DNA of 64,000 nucleotides, taken from contig NZ_JAQNCZ010000002.1 in the NCBI RefSeq assembly GCF_028369055.1, positions 434,001-498,000 of the forward strand. The letters are read 5' to 3'. Under the pieces are notes generated by a model. That model worked only from the letters and a program-made list of their open reading frames with translations. It did not search any database and was not told where the DNA came from. The translations under genes and the position numbers were made by a program. Positions 47,066 to 56,429 of the stretch are shown here, in pieces. This DNA is from Cognatishimia sp. SS12 (GTDB taxonomy: Bacteria > Pseudomonadota > Alphaproteobacteria > Rhodobacterales > Rhodobacteraceae). The first letter of the stretch is position 1; each line of letters begins with the position of its first letter.

Positions 47066-48978
47066 GTTTGGTCCTCAGCCGTCAGAAACCTGCGCAGGGC
47101 CTCTGCGGTAAAAGGTTTGCGGATCACCGGCGCGATCTGCGCCCCTTTGACATAAAGCGGGTGGGTGCGCGGAAAGCTGGTCATCAGATAGGCGGGCAGG
47201 GCGCGCTGCGTCAGCGTTGTGATCAGATCCACGCCGGTGGCGTCCCCTTCGATATCGATATCGGAAAGAACCAGGGTGATCTCGGGCACCTGATCCATCA
47301 GGGCAAGCGCTTCGTCGGCGCTGGTGGCTTCGATCACCATATGGCCCTGCGCGGTCAGCATATCACGGATCACGCCGCGCAGTTCCGCGTCATCTTCGAC
47401 CAGCAGGCTCAACCCCGGGCGGCGCGAGTCATGCACCGGGCGCAGCGGCAATTGCAGCGTCACGCGGGCCCCCTGATCCATATTGGCAATGCGCAGCTGC
47501 CCCCCCATAAGCTTTGTGGTGTCATAGACCATGGACAGGCCCAGGCCTGACCCATCGGTGCCCTTGGTGGTGAAAAAGGGATCAAGCGCCTTGGTCAGCG
47601 CCAGTTTTGAGAATCCCGCGCCGGTGTCATCAACCTCGATCTGGACCCAAGTGTCTTTGATCAGCGCGGCGCGCAGGGTGATCGTGCCTTTGCTGCCGCA
47701 GGCATCGCGGGCATTGAGCACGAGGTTCAGCAGGCTGTCCTGCAACATGCCGGCATCCAAAAGCAGCGGCGCAGGCGGGATCTGGTTGTCGATGACCAGG
47801 GTAATACCCTCCGGCAACGAGGGGGTGGCCAGTGTGCGCAGATCGGCAAATACGCGGGCCAGATCGGTCGCCTTGAGCTGGGGCGCACGCTGGCCGGTCA
47901 TGTCAGCAATACGGTTGAGCAGGGTGCCGCCGCGGCGCGCGGCATTCAGCGTGCCGCCAATCAACTCCTGTGCAGGCGCTGGCAGGGGCATTTTCTCCAG
48001 TTTGGACTGCATGCCCAGAATGATGGTCAGCAGGTTGGAAAAATCATGCGCCAGCCCGCTGGTCATCTGCGCCGCCATCTCGCGGCGGCGTGTCTGTTGC
48101 AGCGCCACGCGCGCCTGGGTTTCGGCGGTCACGTCCATGGACAGGATGTAAACCCCGCGCTCGTCACCTTTTTCACTGTCCGGCGTGAGGGCAAGCCGAA
48201 TGCGGCGCGAACTCATCGGGTCATTGAATTCAAAGACACCGGGCGCGCCCTCAAAGGCGGCATTGAGATAGGGTTCGATCTTGTCATAGGTGGCCTGTCC
48301 CAGCGTGTGGGCAATGCCATGCCCGATAATATTGCTCGGGCGACCGGGCATGATCGCGGTCAGGCGCCGGTTGGAATAGGTGTAGCGCCGGTCAGGGCCG
48401 ACATGGGCGATATGCGCCGGCATCATTTCGGCCGTCAGGCGCATGCGGCGTTCACTGATCGTGACCTGACGCTTGGCCTCTTCCAGCGCCACAATGGTAC
48501 TTTCAAGTTCCCGGTTCGCGCTTGAGAGTTCTTCAGCATAGCGCAGGAGCTGATCGGACAGCTCTTCGGAGCGCCCGCGCAGCAGCGCCTCTTGTCGTTT
48601 GGTGCGCGTGATGTCGGTATAGACCGCAACCCAACCGCCACCGGGCAGGGGGGTGCCTTCGACGCTGATCCAGCGGCCATCGTGTCGCTGCCGCTCCATA
48701 TAGTGCGGCTCAAAGTCTTTGGCGCGCTCCACCCGTTCCTGCACCAGCGCTTCGACATCCTCGCTGTCGCCATATTCCCCGCGCGACGCGATGACGCGGA
48801 TCGTGTCTTCAAACGATGCTCCGGGGGTCATCAGATGTTCCGGCAGGTCGAACATGTCGCGAAACCGCGCATTCGCGACCACCAGCCTCAGCTGGTCGTC
48901 ATAGATCGAAAGGGCCTGCTGAATAAGGTTCAGCCCGGCCATCATCATCGCCTGCTGGCTGTCAGAGCGCGGTGCCAT
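47062..48978 (-). CDS. Soluble PAS hybrid histidine kinase with C-terminal receiver
   Basis: In order, this 638-residue protein has a PAS-7-type sensor domain (QALSIYDDQLRLVVANARFR, residues ~15-130), a coiled coil, a second PAS domain (~180-285), a dimerisation/phosphotransfer helix with His311 in GLAHDFSNLLTIILG, an HATPase domain (NLVLNARDACG, VDDTGAGFS, GSGLGLSMVYD) and a receiver domain with Asp573 (LVLSDIDIEGD). No membrane segment is visible, so it senses a cytoplasmic signal. GGAGGA precedes the ATG. It is divergent from the acyl-CoA ligase gene at 49174. Confidence 0.94.
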   Translation of the reverse strand: MAPRSDSQQAMMMAGLNLIQQALSIYDDQLRLVVANARFRDMFDLPEHLMTPGASFEDTIRVIASRGEYGDSEDVEALVQERVERAKDFEPHYMERQRHDGRWISVEGTPLPGGGWVAVYTDITRTKRQEALLRGRSEELSDQLLRYAEELSSANRELESTIVALEEAKRQVTISERRMRLTAEMMPAHIAHVGPDRRYTYSNRRLTAIMPGRPSNIIGHGIAHTLGQATYDKIEPYLNAAFEGAPGVFEFNDPMSSRRIRLALTPDSEKGDERGVYILSMDVTAETQARVALQQTRRREMAAQMTSGLAHDFSNLLTIILGMQSKLEKMPLPAPAQELIGGTLNAARRGGTLLNRIADMTGQRAPQLKATDLARVFADLRTLATPSLPEGITLVIDNQIPPAPLLLDAGMLQDSLLNLVLNARDACGSKGTITLRAALIKDTWVQIEVDDTGAGFSKLALTKALDPFFTTKGTDGSGLGLSMVYDTTKLMGGQLRIANMDQGARVTLQLPLRPVHDSRRPGLSLLVEDDAELRGVIRDMLTAQGHMVIEATSADEALALMDQVPEITLVLSDIDIEGDATGVDLITTLTQRALPAYLMTSFPRTHPLYVKGAQIAPVIRKPFTAEALRRFLTAEDQT

Positions 48979-49081
48979 TTTGTCTCCTCCCTCTTATGGC
49001 TAGCACCGGATTGACCGTCAGGGAAAGGGACAAAACTGCGCTGTTACAATTCGTAAGGATTGGGAAATGTTCAGGAAAAAG

Positions 49082-49136
49082 TTGACCCGCTATCTTAACG
49101 AAACGCCTAATGCAGTTGGGAATCACAGCCGTGATT
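49082..49136 (+). promoter_or_regulatory. Putative promoter and operator of the ligase/ABC transporter unit
   Basis: TTGACC (49082-49087) and CCTAAT (49106-49111) are 18 bases apart, a plausible -35/-10 pair. Just downstream lies AATCAC-N4-GTGATT (49121-49136), a perfect 6-base inverted repeat that could be an operator. All of it precedes the TTG start at 49174. Confidence 0.35.
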
Positions 49137-49173
49137 GCAATTTGCGGTTGTGGGCATGAGGGAGGAATTGGAA

Positions 49174-51147
49174 TTGGCACAGTCGTCACAGGCGACCGAT
49201 GGACTTATGTCCATCCCTGCGCTGATGCGGCGCAATGCGGAGAGGTTCGCAGGCAAAGCCGCTTATCGTGAAAAAGAATTTGGCATCTGGCAATGCTGGA
49301 CGTGGTCCGAGGCCCGCGAGGAGATTGAGACCCTTGCGCTTGGGCTTCTGACGCTTGGCATCAAAGAGGGCGATTTTGTCGCCATTATCGGCCGCAACAG
49401 ACCCTATCTCTATTGGTCCATGGTGGCCGCGCAGATGGTCGGCGCGGTCCCGGTGCCGGTCTATAAAGACAGCGCAGCCGAAGAAATGGCCTATGTGCTG
49501 GCCCACTGCGGCGCGCGCTTTGTCATCGCCGAAGATCAAGAGCAGGTCGATAAGGTCATCGACGTGCAAGACCAACTGCCCAATTTTGAGCATATGGTCT
49601 ACCTCGACCCGCGCGGGCTGCGGAAATACGATCATACGGCTCTGCATCAGTTTCAAAAACTGCAAACCGAAGGTCGCGCCCAGCGTCTGGCGCATGAAGC
49701 CGAGTTGGAGGCGCGCACAGGCCGGCTGACCTATGACAGCACCTGCGTGATGCTTTATACGTCGGGCACCACCGGCAAGCCCAAGGGTGTGGTGCTGAGC
49801 AACCGCAACGTTATTCAGACGTCGAAAAATTCGGTCGATTTTGACAGCCTGCGTGCGGATGAAAACATCCTTGCCTATCTGCCCATGGCCTGGGTCGGCG
49901 ATTTTATTTTCTCGGTTGGCCAAGCGATGTGGTGCGGTTTCTGCGTGAACTGCCCAGAAAGCGAAGACACAATGGTCACAGACCTGCGTGAAATCGGGCC
50001 AACGTATTTTTTCGCGCCACCTGCCGTGTTTGAAAGCCAGTTGACCAATGTGATGATCCGCATGGAAGATGCCGGCCGTTTCAAGCAATGGTTGTTCCGC
50101 AAATATATGGCCCACGCCAAGAAAGTGGGCGGCAAAATTCTGGATGGCCATTCCGTCGGACCGCTGGATCGCTTGAACTATGCGCTGGGCAATCTGTTCA
50201 TCTATGGTCCGCTCAAAGACACATTGGGGCTGGGGCGCGTGCGCGTCGGCTATACAGCGGGCGAAGCGATCGGTCCCGAGCTGTTTGAGTTTTACCGCAG
50301 CCTCGGCATCAACCTGAAACAGCTATATGGCCAGACCGAAGCAACCGTGTTCATCACGCTGCAGCCCAATGGCGAAGTGCGTGCAGATACCGTTGGCGTG
50401 CCTGCGCCCGAAGTTGAGATCAAGATCGAAGACAGCGGCGAGATTTTCTATCGCTCTCCAGGTGTCTTTGTCGAATATCTCAACAACCCGGAGTCCACCG
50501 CCTCCACCAAAGATGCGGAGAATTGGGTTGCGACGGGTGATGCAGGTTTCTTTGAAGAGGGCAGTGGCCATCTGCGCATCATCGACCGCATCAAAGATGT
50601 CGGCAAATTGGCCGATGGACGGATGTTCGCGCCCAAGTTTGTGGAAAACAAACTGAAGTTCTATCCCGATATTCTGGAGGCTGTGGTCTTTGGCAATGGC
50701 CGGGATCGGTGTGTTGCCTTTATCAATATCGACCTCAAGGCCGTCGGCAACTGGGCTGAGCGCAACAATATCGCCTATGCCTCTTATCAGGAATTGGCCG
50801 GGCATCCGCGTGTGCTTGAAACCATCCAAGGGCATGTCGAAGAGGTCAACCGCAGCGTTGCCGAAGACCCGATGCTGTCTGGCTGTCAAATCCATCGTTT
50901 CCTTGTGCTTCACAAGGAACTGGATGCGGATGACGGCGAAATGACCCGCACCAAGAAAGTGCGCCGGGTTGTCGTCGCTGACAAGTTCAAGGATCTGGTG
51001 GATGCGCTTTATGACGGCTCCAAAACCGTCTCGACGACCACCGAAGTGACCTATGAGGACGGGCGCAAAGGCAGCATCAGCGCCACGCTTGAACTGCGCG
51101 ATGTCGCCGTCCTTCCCACCCTCTCGCAACAGGTGGCCGCAGAATGA
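49174..51147 (+). CDS. Long-chain-type acyl-CoA synthetase (AMP-forming)
   Basis: This 657-residue adenylate-forming enzyme joins a carboxylic acid to CoA using ATP. The P-loop is YTSGTTGKPKGVVLSN near residue 193, the acyl-site motif is LYGQTEATVFI, and the C-terminal hinge is TGDAGFFEE followed by RIIDRIKDVGKLADGRM, as in FAA1-like synthetases. TTG 49174 is preferred as start because GGAGG lies 8 bases before it; that site is inside the longer frame from ATG 49156. It heads a unit with Liv-type ABC genes and overlaps the next gene by 4 bases. The acid is unknown. Confidence 0.92.
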   Translation: MAQSSQATDGLMSIPALMRRNAERFAGKAAYREKEFGIWQCWTWSEAREEIETLALGLLTLGIKEGDFVAIIGRNRPYLYWSMVAAQMVGAVPVPVYKDSAAEEMAYVLAHCGARFVIAEDQEQVDKVIDVQDQLPNFEHMVYLDPRGLRKYDHTALHQFQKLQTEGRAQRLAHEAELEARTGRLTYDSTCVMLYTSGTTGKPKGVVLSNRNVIQTSKNSVDFDSLRADENILAYLPMAWVGDFIFSVGQAMWCGFCVNCPESEDTMVTDLREIGPTYFFAPPAVFESQLTNVMIRMEDAGRFKQWLFRKYMAHAKKVGGKILDGHSVGPLDRLNYALGNLFIYGPLKDTLGLGRVRVGYTAGEAIGPELFEFYRSLGINLKQLYGQTEATVFITLQPNGEVRADTVGVPAPEVEIKIEDSGEIFYRSPGVFVEYLNNPESTASTKDAENWVATGDAGFFEEGSGHLRIIDRIKDVGKLADGRMFAPKFVENKLKFYPDILEAVVFGNGRDRCVAFINIDLKAVGNWAERNNIAYASYQELAGHPRVLETIQGHVEEVNRSVAEDPMLSGCQIHRFLVLHKELDADDGEMTRTKKVRRVVVADKFKDLVDALYDGSKTVSTTTEVTYEDGRKGSISATLELRDVAVLPTLSQQVAAE

Positions 51148-51965
51148 ATCAGATTACACCAGACAGCTACGTCACGGCGGATGGCCGCACCATCGGCGGC
51201 ACCGTGATGGAGATGAAAAACATCACCCTGCGCTTTGGCGGTGTGGTGGCGATCAAGGACATCAGCTTTGACATCCGTCAGGGCGAAATCCGCGCCATCA
51301 TTGGCCCCAACGGTGCCGGCAAATCCTCAATGCTCAACGTCATCTCGGGGTTCTATAATCCGCAGGAAGGCGATGTGTTTTACAAGGGCCAGAAACGCCC
51401 CCCGATGCGCCCCTATCAAGTGGCCCGTCTTGGCATCGCGCGCACGTTCCAGAACATCGCGCTGTTTGAGGGCATGTCTGTGCTCGACAACGTGATGACC
51501 GGCCGTTTGCACCACATGAAGGCGGGCTTGTTCTCGCAGGCCCTGTGGAAAGGCCGCGCCGAGCGTGAAGAGGTTGAGAACCGGGAAGCCGTTGAAAAGA
51601 TTATCGACTTCTTGGAAATCCAAAGCATTCGCAAGACCCCCGTTGGCCGGCTGCCTTATGGGTTGAAAAAGCGCGTTGAGCTTGCGCGCGCCCTGGCGGC
51701 GGAACCGTCGATCTTGCTGCTGGATGAGCCGATGGCCGGCATGAACGTCGAAGAGAAAGAGGACATGAGCCGCTTTATCCTCGACGTGAATGACGAATTT
51801 GGCACCACCATCGCCCTGATCGAACACGACATGGGCGTTGTCATGGATCTGTCCGACCGGGTGGTCGTGATGGATTACGGCAAGAAAATTGGCGACGGCA
51901 CGCCAGACGAAGTGCGCAACAACCAAGACGTTATCGACGCTTATCTGGGGGTCGCCCATGACTAA
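51144..51965 (+). CDS. Liv-type ABC transporter ATP-binding protein (LivG-like)
   Basis: This 273-residue ATPase belongs to the branched-chain amino-acid type (HAAT) importers. It has Walker [21 protein letters not shown], the signature region VGRLPYGLKKRVELARALAA, Walker B ILLLDEPMAGM and switch His in TIALIEHDMGVVMDLSDRV. About 15 extra residues precede the core. It overlaps the ligase stop (ATGA) and is followed after 32 bases by the first permease. With a ligase in the same unit, the substrate is more likely a carboxylic acid than leucine. Confidence 0.95.
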   Translation: MNQITPDSYVTADGRTIGGTVMEMKNITLRFGGVVAIKDISFDIRQGEIRAIIGPNGAGKSSMLNVISGFYNPQEGDVFYKGQKRPPMRPYQVARLGIARTFQNIALFEGMSVLDNVMTGRLHHMKAGLFSQALWKGRAEREEVENREAVEKIIDFLEIQSIRKTPVGRLPYGLKKRVELARALAAEPSILLLDEPMAGMNVEEKEDMSRFILDVNDEFGTTIALIEHDMGVVMDLSDRVVVMDYGKKIGDGTPDEVRNNQDVIDAYLGVAHD

Positions 51966-51997
51966 CCACACACGCATCAAAACCGGAGGCCAGTCCA

Positions 51998-52984
51998 ATG
52001 CCTGAACAGTTGATCTTTGGCATGGAGGTCTTTCTGAACGGCCTCATGGCGGGTGTTCTTTACGCCCTTGTCGCGCTCGGATTTGTCCTGATCTACAAAG
52101 CATCCGGCATCTTTAACTACGCGCAGGGTGTGATGGCCTTATTCTCTGCCCTGACCTTGGTGGGGATCATGGAAGGGCAAGTGCCCTTTGGCCATCTGGT
52201 CAACGCGATCTTTGGCACGGAAATTCACGGGTTTGGCTGGCATGTGCCGGCCTTCGCGGCGATCCTTCTGACCATGGGCGTCATGATCCTGCTGGCCTGG
52301 TGCGTTCAGCGCTTTGTGTTCCGTGACTTGGTGGGCCAAGAGCCGATCATCCTTTTCATGGCCACCATCGGCCTTGCCTATTTCCTTGAGGGCGTCGGCG
52401 ATCTGATGTGGGGCTCTGAGATCAAGAAACTCGACGTTGGTCTGCCCCAGGGCATCAACGCGGTCATTGATGAAACCACTTTTGAGTGGTTTGGCTACGG
52501 TTTCTTCATCGATAACCTTGATATCGTCGCAACCATAATCGCTGCGCTTTTGGTGGCGGCACTGGTTGTCTTTGCCCAATACACCAAACAGGGCCGGGCC
52601 ATGCGCGCTGTGGCAGATGATCACCAAGCCGCGCTGTCGGTCGGAATCTCACTCAGCTTTGTGTGGGTCATGGTGTGGTCGGTCGCAGGCTTTGTGGCGC
52701 TGGTTGCCGGCATCATGTGGGGCACCAAATCGGGCGTGCAATTCTCGCTCAGCTTGATCGCGCTCAAGGCACTGCCGGTGCTGATGCTGGGGGGCTTTAC
52801 CTCGATCCCGGGCGCGATTGTCGGCGGTCTGATCATTGGCGTGGGCGAGAAACTCTTTGAATTCGCAGTCGGCCCTCTGGTGGGCGGCGCGACCGAGAAC
52901 TGGTTCGCCTATGTGCTCGCGCTGGTCTTCCTGGTGTTCCGCCCGCAGGGCCTCTTTGGGGAGAAGATCATTGAGCGCGTTTGA
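51998..52984 (+). CDS. Liv-type ABC transporter permease (LivH-like)
   Basis: This 328-residue inner-membrane permease has about eight hydrophobic helices and LivH features: NGLMAGVLYALVALGFVLIY at the N-terminus, FNYAQGVMALFSA, and the ATPase-docking region QGRAMRAVADDHQAALSVGI. The C-terminal half carries ALPVLMLGGFTSIPGAIVGG. GGAGG lies 8 bases before the ATG. It forms the membrane channel with the LivM-like protein encoded 55 bases downstream. Confidence 0.95.
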   Translation: MPEQLIFGMEVFLNGLMAGVLYALVALGFVLIYKASGIFNYAQGVMALFSALTLVGIMEGQVPFGHLVNAIFGTEIHGFGWHVPAFAAILLTMGVMILLAWCVQRFVFRDLVGQEPIILFMATIGLAYFLEGVGDLMWGSEIKKLDVGLPQGINAVIDETTFEWFGYGFFIDNLDIVATIIAALLVAALVVFAQYTKQGRAMRAVADDHQAALSVGISLSFVWVMVWSVAGFVALVAGIMWGTKSGVQFSLSLIALKALPVLMLGGFTSIPGAIVGGLIIGVGEKLFEFAVGPLVGGATENWFAYVLALVFLVFRPQGLFGEKIIERV

Positions 52985-53039
52985 CCTGACCCCGCCCCAA
53001 CCCGAGCTGAAACAGACACGAATGCAGGAGTTTTGAGCC

Positions 53040-54116
53040 ATGTTCTATCGTGAAGCGGGCGATTTCAAAACGTCCTATAAAGACGACAACCAAACCTTTC
53101 CGATCAAGTTTGATCGCTACCGTTACTACGCTGTTTTGTTTGTGGCTTTTGCCTTGGTGCCGTTCATCGTGAATGACTACTGGGTCAACGCCATGCTGCT
53201 GCCGTTCCTGATCTATTCGATCGCGGCCATCGGCCTGAACATTCTGACCGGCTATTGCGGACAGGTGTCGCTGGGCACCGGCGGTTTCATGGCGGTGGGG
53301 GCCTATGCCTGCTACAAGTTCATGACCGCTTTCCCCGAGATCAGCATCATCGTGCATGTCATCCTCTCAGGCGGGGTGACGGCGGCGGTCTGCATTCTCT
53401 TTGGCCTGCCCTCGCTGCGCATCAAAGGGTTTTACCTGGCGGTGGCCACGCTGGCGGCGCAGTTTTTTCTGGTCTGGCTTTTTAACCGGGTACCTTGGTT
53501 CTACAACTACTCGGCCTCCGGTCAGATCAACGCGCCAGAGCGCACTGTTCTGGATATTGCCGTCACCGGCCCGAATACCGATGCCTGGGCGAAATACATG
53601 TTCTGCCTGGTCTTCCTGACTTTCTGCGCGCTGATCGCCCGTAACCTGACACGCGGCACCATTGGCCGCACCTGGATGGCCATTCGCGACATGGATATTG
53701 CGGCGGAAATCATCGGGGTGAACCCGCTGAAGGCCAAGATCTCGGCCTTTGGGGTCTCGGGCTTTTTCGTTGGCATCGCAGGCGCGCTGCTGTTCGCAGT
53801 TTATCTGGGCGCGGCCGAGGCAGGCGACAGCTTTGGCATCACCAAAAGCTTCCTTGTGCTCTTCATGATCATCATCGGTGGTCTGGGCTCGATCTTTGGC
53901 AGCTTTGCAGGGGCGGCCTTCCTCGTGCTGCTTCCTGTGCTGCTCAAGAACGTGCTGGTCGGCATGCTGGGCTGGCCCACCGATCTGGCGGCGCATCTGG
54001 AATTCATCATCGTGGGCGGCTTGATCATCCTGTTCTTGATCCTTGAACCCCACGGGCTCGCGCAGCTTTGGCGCGTGGCCAAGGAAAAACTGCGGCTCTG
54101 GCCCTTCCCGCATTAA
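53040..54116 (+). CDS. Liv-type ABC transporter permease (LivM-like)
   Basis: This 358-residue inner-membrane permease has a soluble N-terminus of ~35 residues and then about nine to ten helices. LivM features include GLNILTGYCGQVSLGTGGFM, GAYACYKFM, RIKGFYLAVATLAAQ and the docking segment RTWMAIRDMDIAAEIIGVNP. It pairs with the LivH-like permease. It is followed after 88 bases by the binding-protein gene of the same unit. Confidence 0.95.
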   Translation: MFYREAGDFKTSYKDDNQTFPIKFDRYRYYAVLFVAFALVPFIVNDYWVNAMLLPFLIYSIAAIGLNILTGYCGQVSLGTGGFMAVGAYACYKFMTAFPEISIIVHVILSGGVTAAVCILFGLPSLRIKGFYLAVATLAAQFFLVWLFNRVPWFYNYSASGQINAPERTVLDIAVTGPNTDAWAKYMFCLVFLTFCALIARNLTRGTIGRTWMAIRDMDIAAEIIGVNPLKAKISAFGVSGFFVGIAGALLFAVYLGAAEAGDSFGITKSFLVLFMIIIGGLGSIFGSFAGAAFLVLLPVLLKNVLVGMLGWPTDLAAHLEFIIVGGLIILFLILEPHGLAQLWRVAKEKLRLWPFPH

Positions 54117-54204
54117 GGCGGGGCCAGACCACCCCAGAAATACAGGGCGCTCGAAAGCTCTGAACACCTCGAAATCGGACATTCTATTAGGGAGGAGAAC
54201 CCCG

Positions 54205-55488
54205 ATGAAAATGAAACTTGCAAGCCTTGCACTTGGCGCAACAGTTGCAGCGGCCCCAGCCATGGCAGACCTTGTGTTCCCATCGCTGAGCTACCGCACC
54301 GGCCCCTTTGCGGCAGGCGGCATTCCGTTTGCTGATGGCTATGCGGATTATTTCACGCTGCTCAATGAACGCGACGGTGGCATCGGCGGCGAAATCGCAC
54401 AGGTGCCAGAGTGCGAAACCGCTTATAACACCGAAAAAGGCGTGGAATGTTACGAGGCGACCAAAGATTCTGGCGCGCTGATCTATCAACCGCTGTCCAC
54501 CGGCATCACCTATCAGCTGATCCCCAAAGTCACCGCAGACAACATCCCCATGCACACCATGGGCTATGGGCGCACCTCGGCGAAAAACGGCAAGGTCTTT
54601 AGCCACGTCTTTAACTATCCGGCCAACTATTGGGATGGGGCCTCTGCCGGGGTGAACCATTTCCTTGAGCAGTCCGGCGGCTCTCTGGACGGCAAGAAAA
54701 TCACGCTGTTGCACTTTAACGGGGCCTATGGGCGCGAACCGATCCCAACACTGGAAGCCTTGGCCGAAAAGCACGGGTTTGAGTTTAACGCCATCCCGAT
54801 TGACTACCCGGGCCAAGAGCAAAAATCCCAGTGGCTGCAAATCCGCCGCGAACGTCCGGATTATATCCTGTTCTGGGGCTGGGGCGTGATGAACCAGGTG
54901 GCCATTCAGGAAGCGGCCAACATCCGCTTTAACATGGAAAATTTCATGGGCATCTGGTGGTCCGGTTCCGAGAACGACGTGAAGCCTGCGGGCATGGGCG
55001 CGGATGGCTATAAATCGGTGCAATTCCACAACGTAGGCTCTGATTTCCCAGTGTTTGACGACATCCAGAAATATGTCGTCGACGCGGGCAAAGCCGCCGG
55101 TGCGGGCGATCAGGTGGGCACGGTTCTTTATAACCGCGGCGTTTACGCGGCCTTCCTTGCAGCCGAAGCGGCGAAACAGGCGCAGGAAGCCAATGGCACC
55201 TCTGCGATCGATTCCGGCATGATGCGGGATGCGATGGAAAGCCTGACCATCACCGCTGAAACCATGGAAGCGGCGGGTCTGCCGAATTTCGGCCCGGAAT
55301 TCAGCGTGAGCTGCATGAACCATGGCGGTGACGGCATGGCAGCGATTGCACAGTGGGATGCCGAGGCACAGGCATGGACGCTGATTTCCGAATTCGCGCC
55401 TTCCGACGCTTCGGTGATCGATCCGCTGATCAACGCCGATTCTGCGGCCTATGCCTCTGAGAACAACATCTCAGAAGGCTGCAGCTAA
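54205..55488 (+). CDS. Periplasmic substrate-binding protein of a Liv-type ABC transporter
   Basis: This 427-residue protein has a cleavable signal peptide (MKMKLASLALGATVAAAPAM, cut after MA) and a type I periplasmic binding fold (SYRTGPFAAGGIPFADGYAD, ITLLHFNGAYGREPIPTLEA, RERPDYILFWGWGVMNQ). It would deliver the ligand to the two permeases. The frame is open upstream, but ATG 54205 starts the signal peptide and GGGAGGAG lies before it. Its sequence belongs to the HAAT group; residues do not tell the ligand. Confidence 0.94.
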   Translation: MKMKLASLALGATVAAAPAMADLVFPSLSYRTGPFAAGGIPFADGYADYFTLLNERDGGIGGEIAQVPECETAYNTEKGVECYEATKDSGALIYQPLSTGITYQLIPKVTADNIPMHTMGYGRTSAKNGKVFSHVFNYPANYWDGASAGVNHFLEQSGGSLDGKKITLLHFNGAYGREPIPTLEALAEKHGFEFNAIPIDYPGQEQKSQWLQIRRERPDYILFWGWGVMNQVAIQEAANIRFNMENFMGIWWSGSENDVKPAGMGADGYKSVQFHNVGSDFPVFDDIQKYVVDAGKAAGAGDQVGTVLYNRGVYAAFLAAEAAKQAQEANGTSAIDSGMMRDAMESLTITAETMEAAGLPNFGPEFSVSCMNHGGDGMAAIAQWDAEAQAWTLISEFAPSDASVIDPLINADSAAYASENNISEGCS

Positions 55489-55547
55489 GCCGGATTGGCC
55501 TGGCCGGTCGTCTGGCCGGGCCCCTTATGATTGAAGGAATGACACCC

Positions 55548-56372
55548 ATGCTTGACGCGGCCCGGACCGAAGAAACCCTGTTGGACGTCAACAATATCGA
55601 AGTGATCTACAACCATGTGATCCTTGTGCTCAAAGGCGTCAGCCTGACGGTGCCAAAGGGCGGGATCACAGCGCTTTTGGGCGGCAATGGCGCGGGCAAG
55701 ACCACGACACTGAAAGCCGTGTCCAACCTGCTGCATTCTGAGCGCGGGGAGGTGACAAAAGGCACGATTTCCTATCGCGGCACCCAGGTCCAGGATCTGG
55801 ACCCCGCCGCGCTGGTGAAACGCGGGGTGATCCAGGTGATGGAGGGTCGCCATTGCTTTGAACACCTGACGGTTGAGGAAAACATCCTGACCGGGGCCTA
55901 CACCCGCAGCGACGGGCGGGCCAATATCCAGACGGACCTTGAGATGGTTTACCACTATTTCCCACGCCTCAAAGAACGCCGCAAATCACAGGCCGGCTAT
56001 ACCTCGGGCGGGGAGCAGCAGATGGTCGCCATGGGCCGCGCCTTGATGAGCCGCCCGGAAACCATCCTGCTCGACGAGCCGTCCATGGGCCTTGCGCCTC
56101 AGCTGGTGGAACAGATCTTTGAGATTGTGAAATCGGTGAATGAAAACGAAGGCGTGAGCTTTCTTCTGGCCGAACAGAACACCAATGTCGCGCTGCGCTA
56201 TGCGCATTACGGCTATATTCTGGAATCCGGCCGCGTGGTGATGGACGGCCCGGCCGCCGAGCTGCGTGAAAACCCCGATGTAAAAGAATTCTATCTCGGC
56301 ATGTCCGACGAAGGCCGAAAATCCTTCCGCGACGTGCGGTCCTATCGCCGCCGCAAACGCTGGCTCAGCTGA
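55548..56372 (+). CDS. Liv-type ABC transporter ATP-binding protein (LivF-like)
   Basis: This 274-residue ATPase is the second nucleotide-binding subunit of the transporter. Walker A is ALLGGNGAGKTTTLKAVS, the LivF signature is YTSGGEQQMVAMGRALMS, Walker B is ILLDEPSMGLAPQLVE, and the switch region is FLLAEQNTNVALRYAHYGYI. The C-terminus extends past the usual end with SDEGRKSFRDVRSYRRRKRW. ATG 55548 is chosen because GAAGGA lies 9 bases upstream; in-frame ATGs also exist at 55527 and 55539. Confidence 0.95.
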   Translation: MLDAARTEETLLDVNNIEVIYNHVILVLKGVSLTVPKGGITALLGGNGAGKTTTLKAVSNLLHSERGEVTKGTISYRGTQVQDLDPAALVKRGVIQVMEGRHCFEHLTVEENILTGAYTRSDGRANIQTDLEMVYHYFPRLKERRKSQAGYTSGGEQQMVAMGRALMSRPETILLDEPSMGLAPQLVEQIFEIVKSVNENEGVSFLLAEQNTNVALRYAHYGYILESGRVVMDGPAAELRENPDVKEFYLGMSDEGRKSFRDVRSYRRRKRWLS

Positions 56373-56429
56373 CCGAACGCCCAAGATGGACCCCAAGCGG
56401 ACACACCAAGACCAAAAGGACCGGGACGC

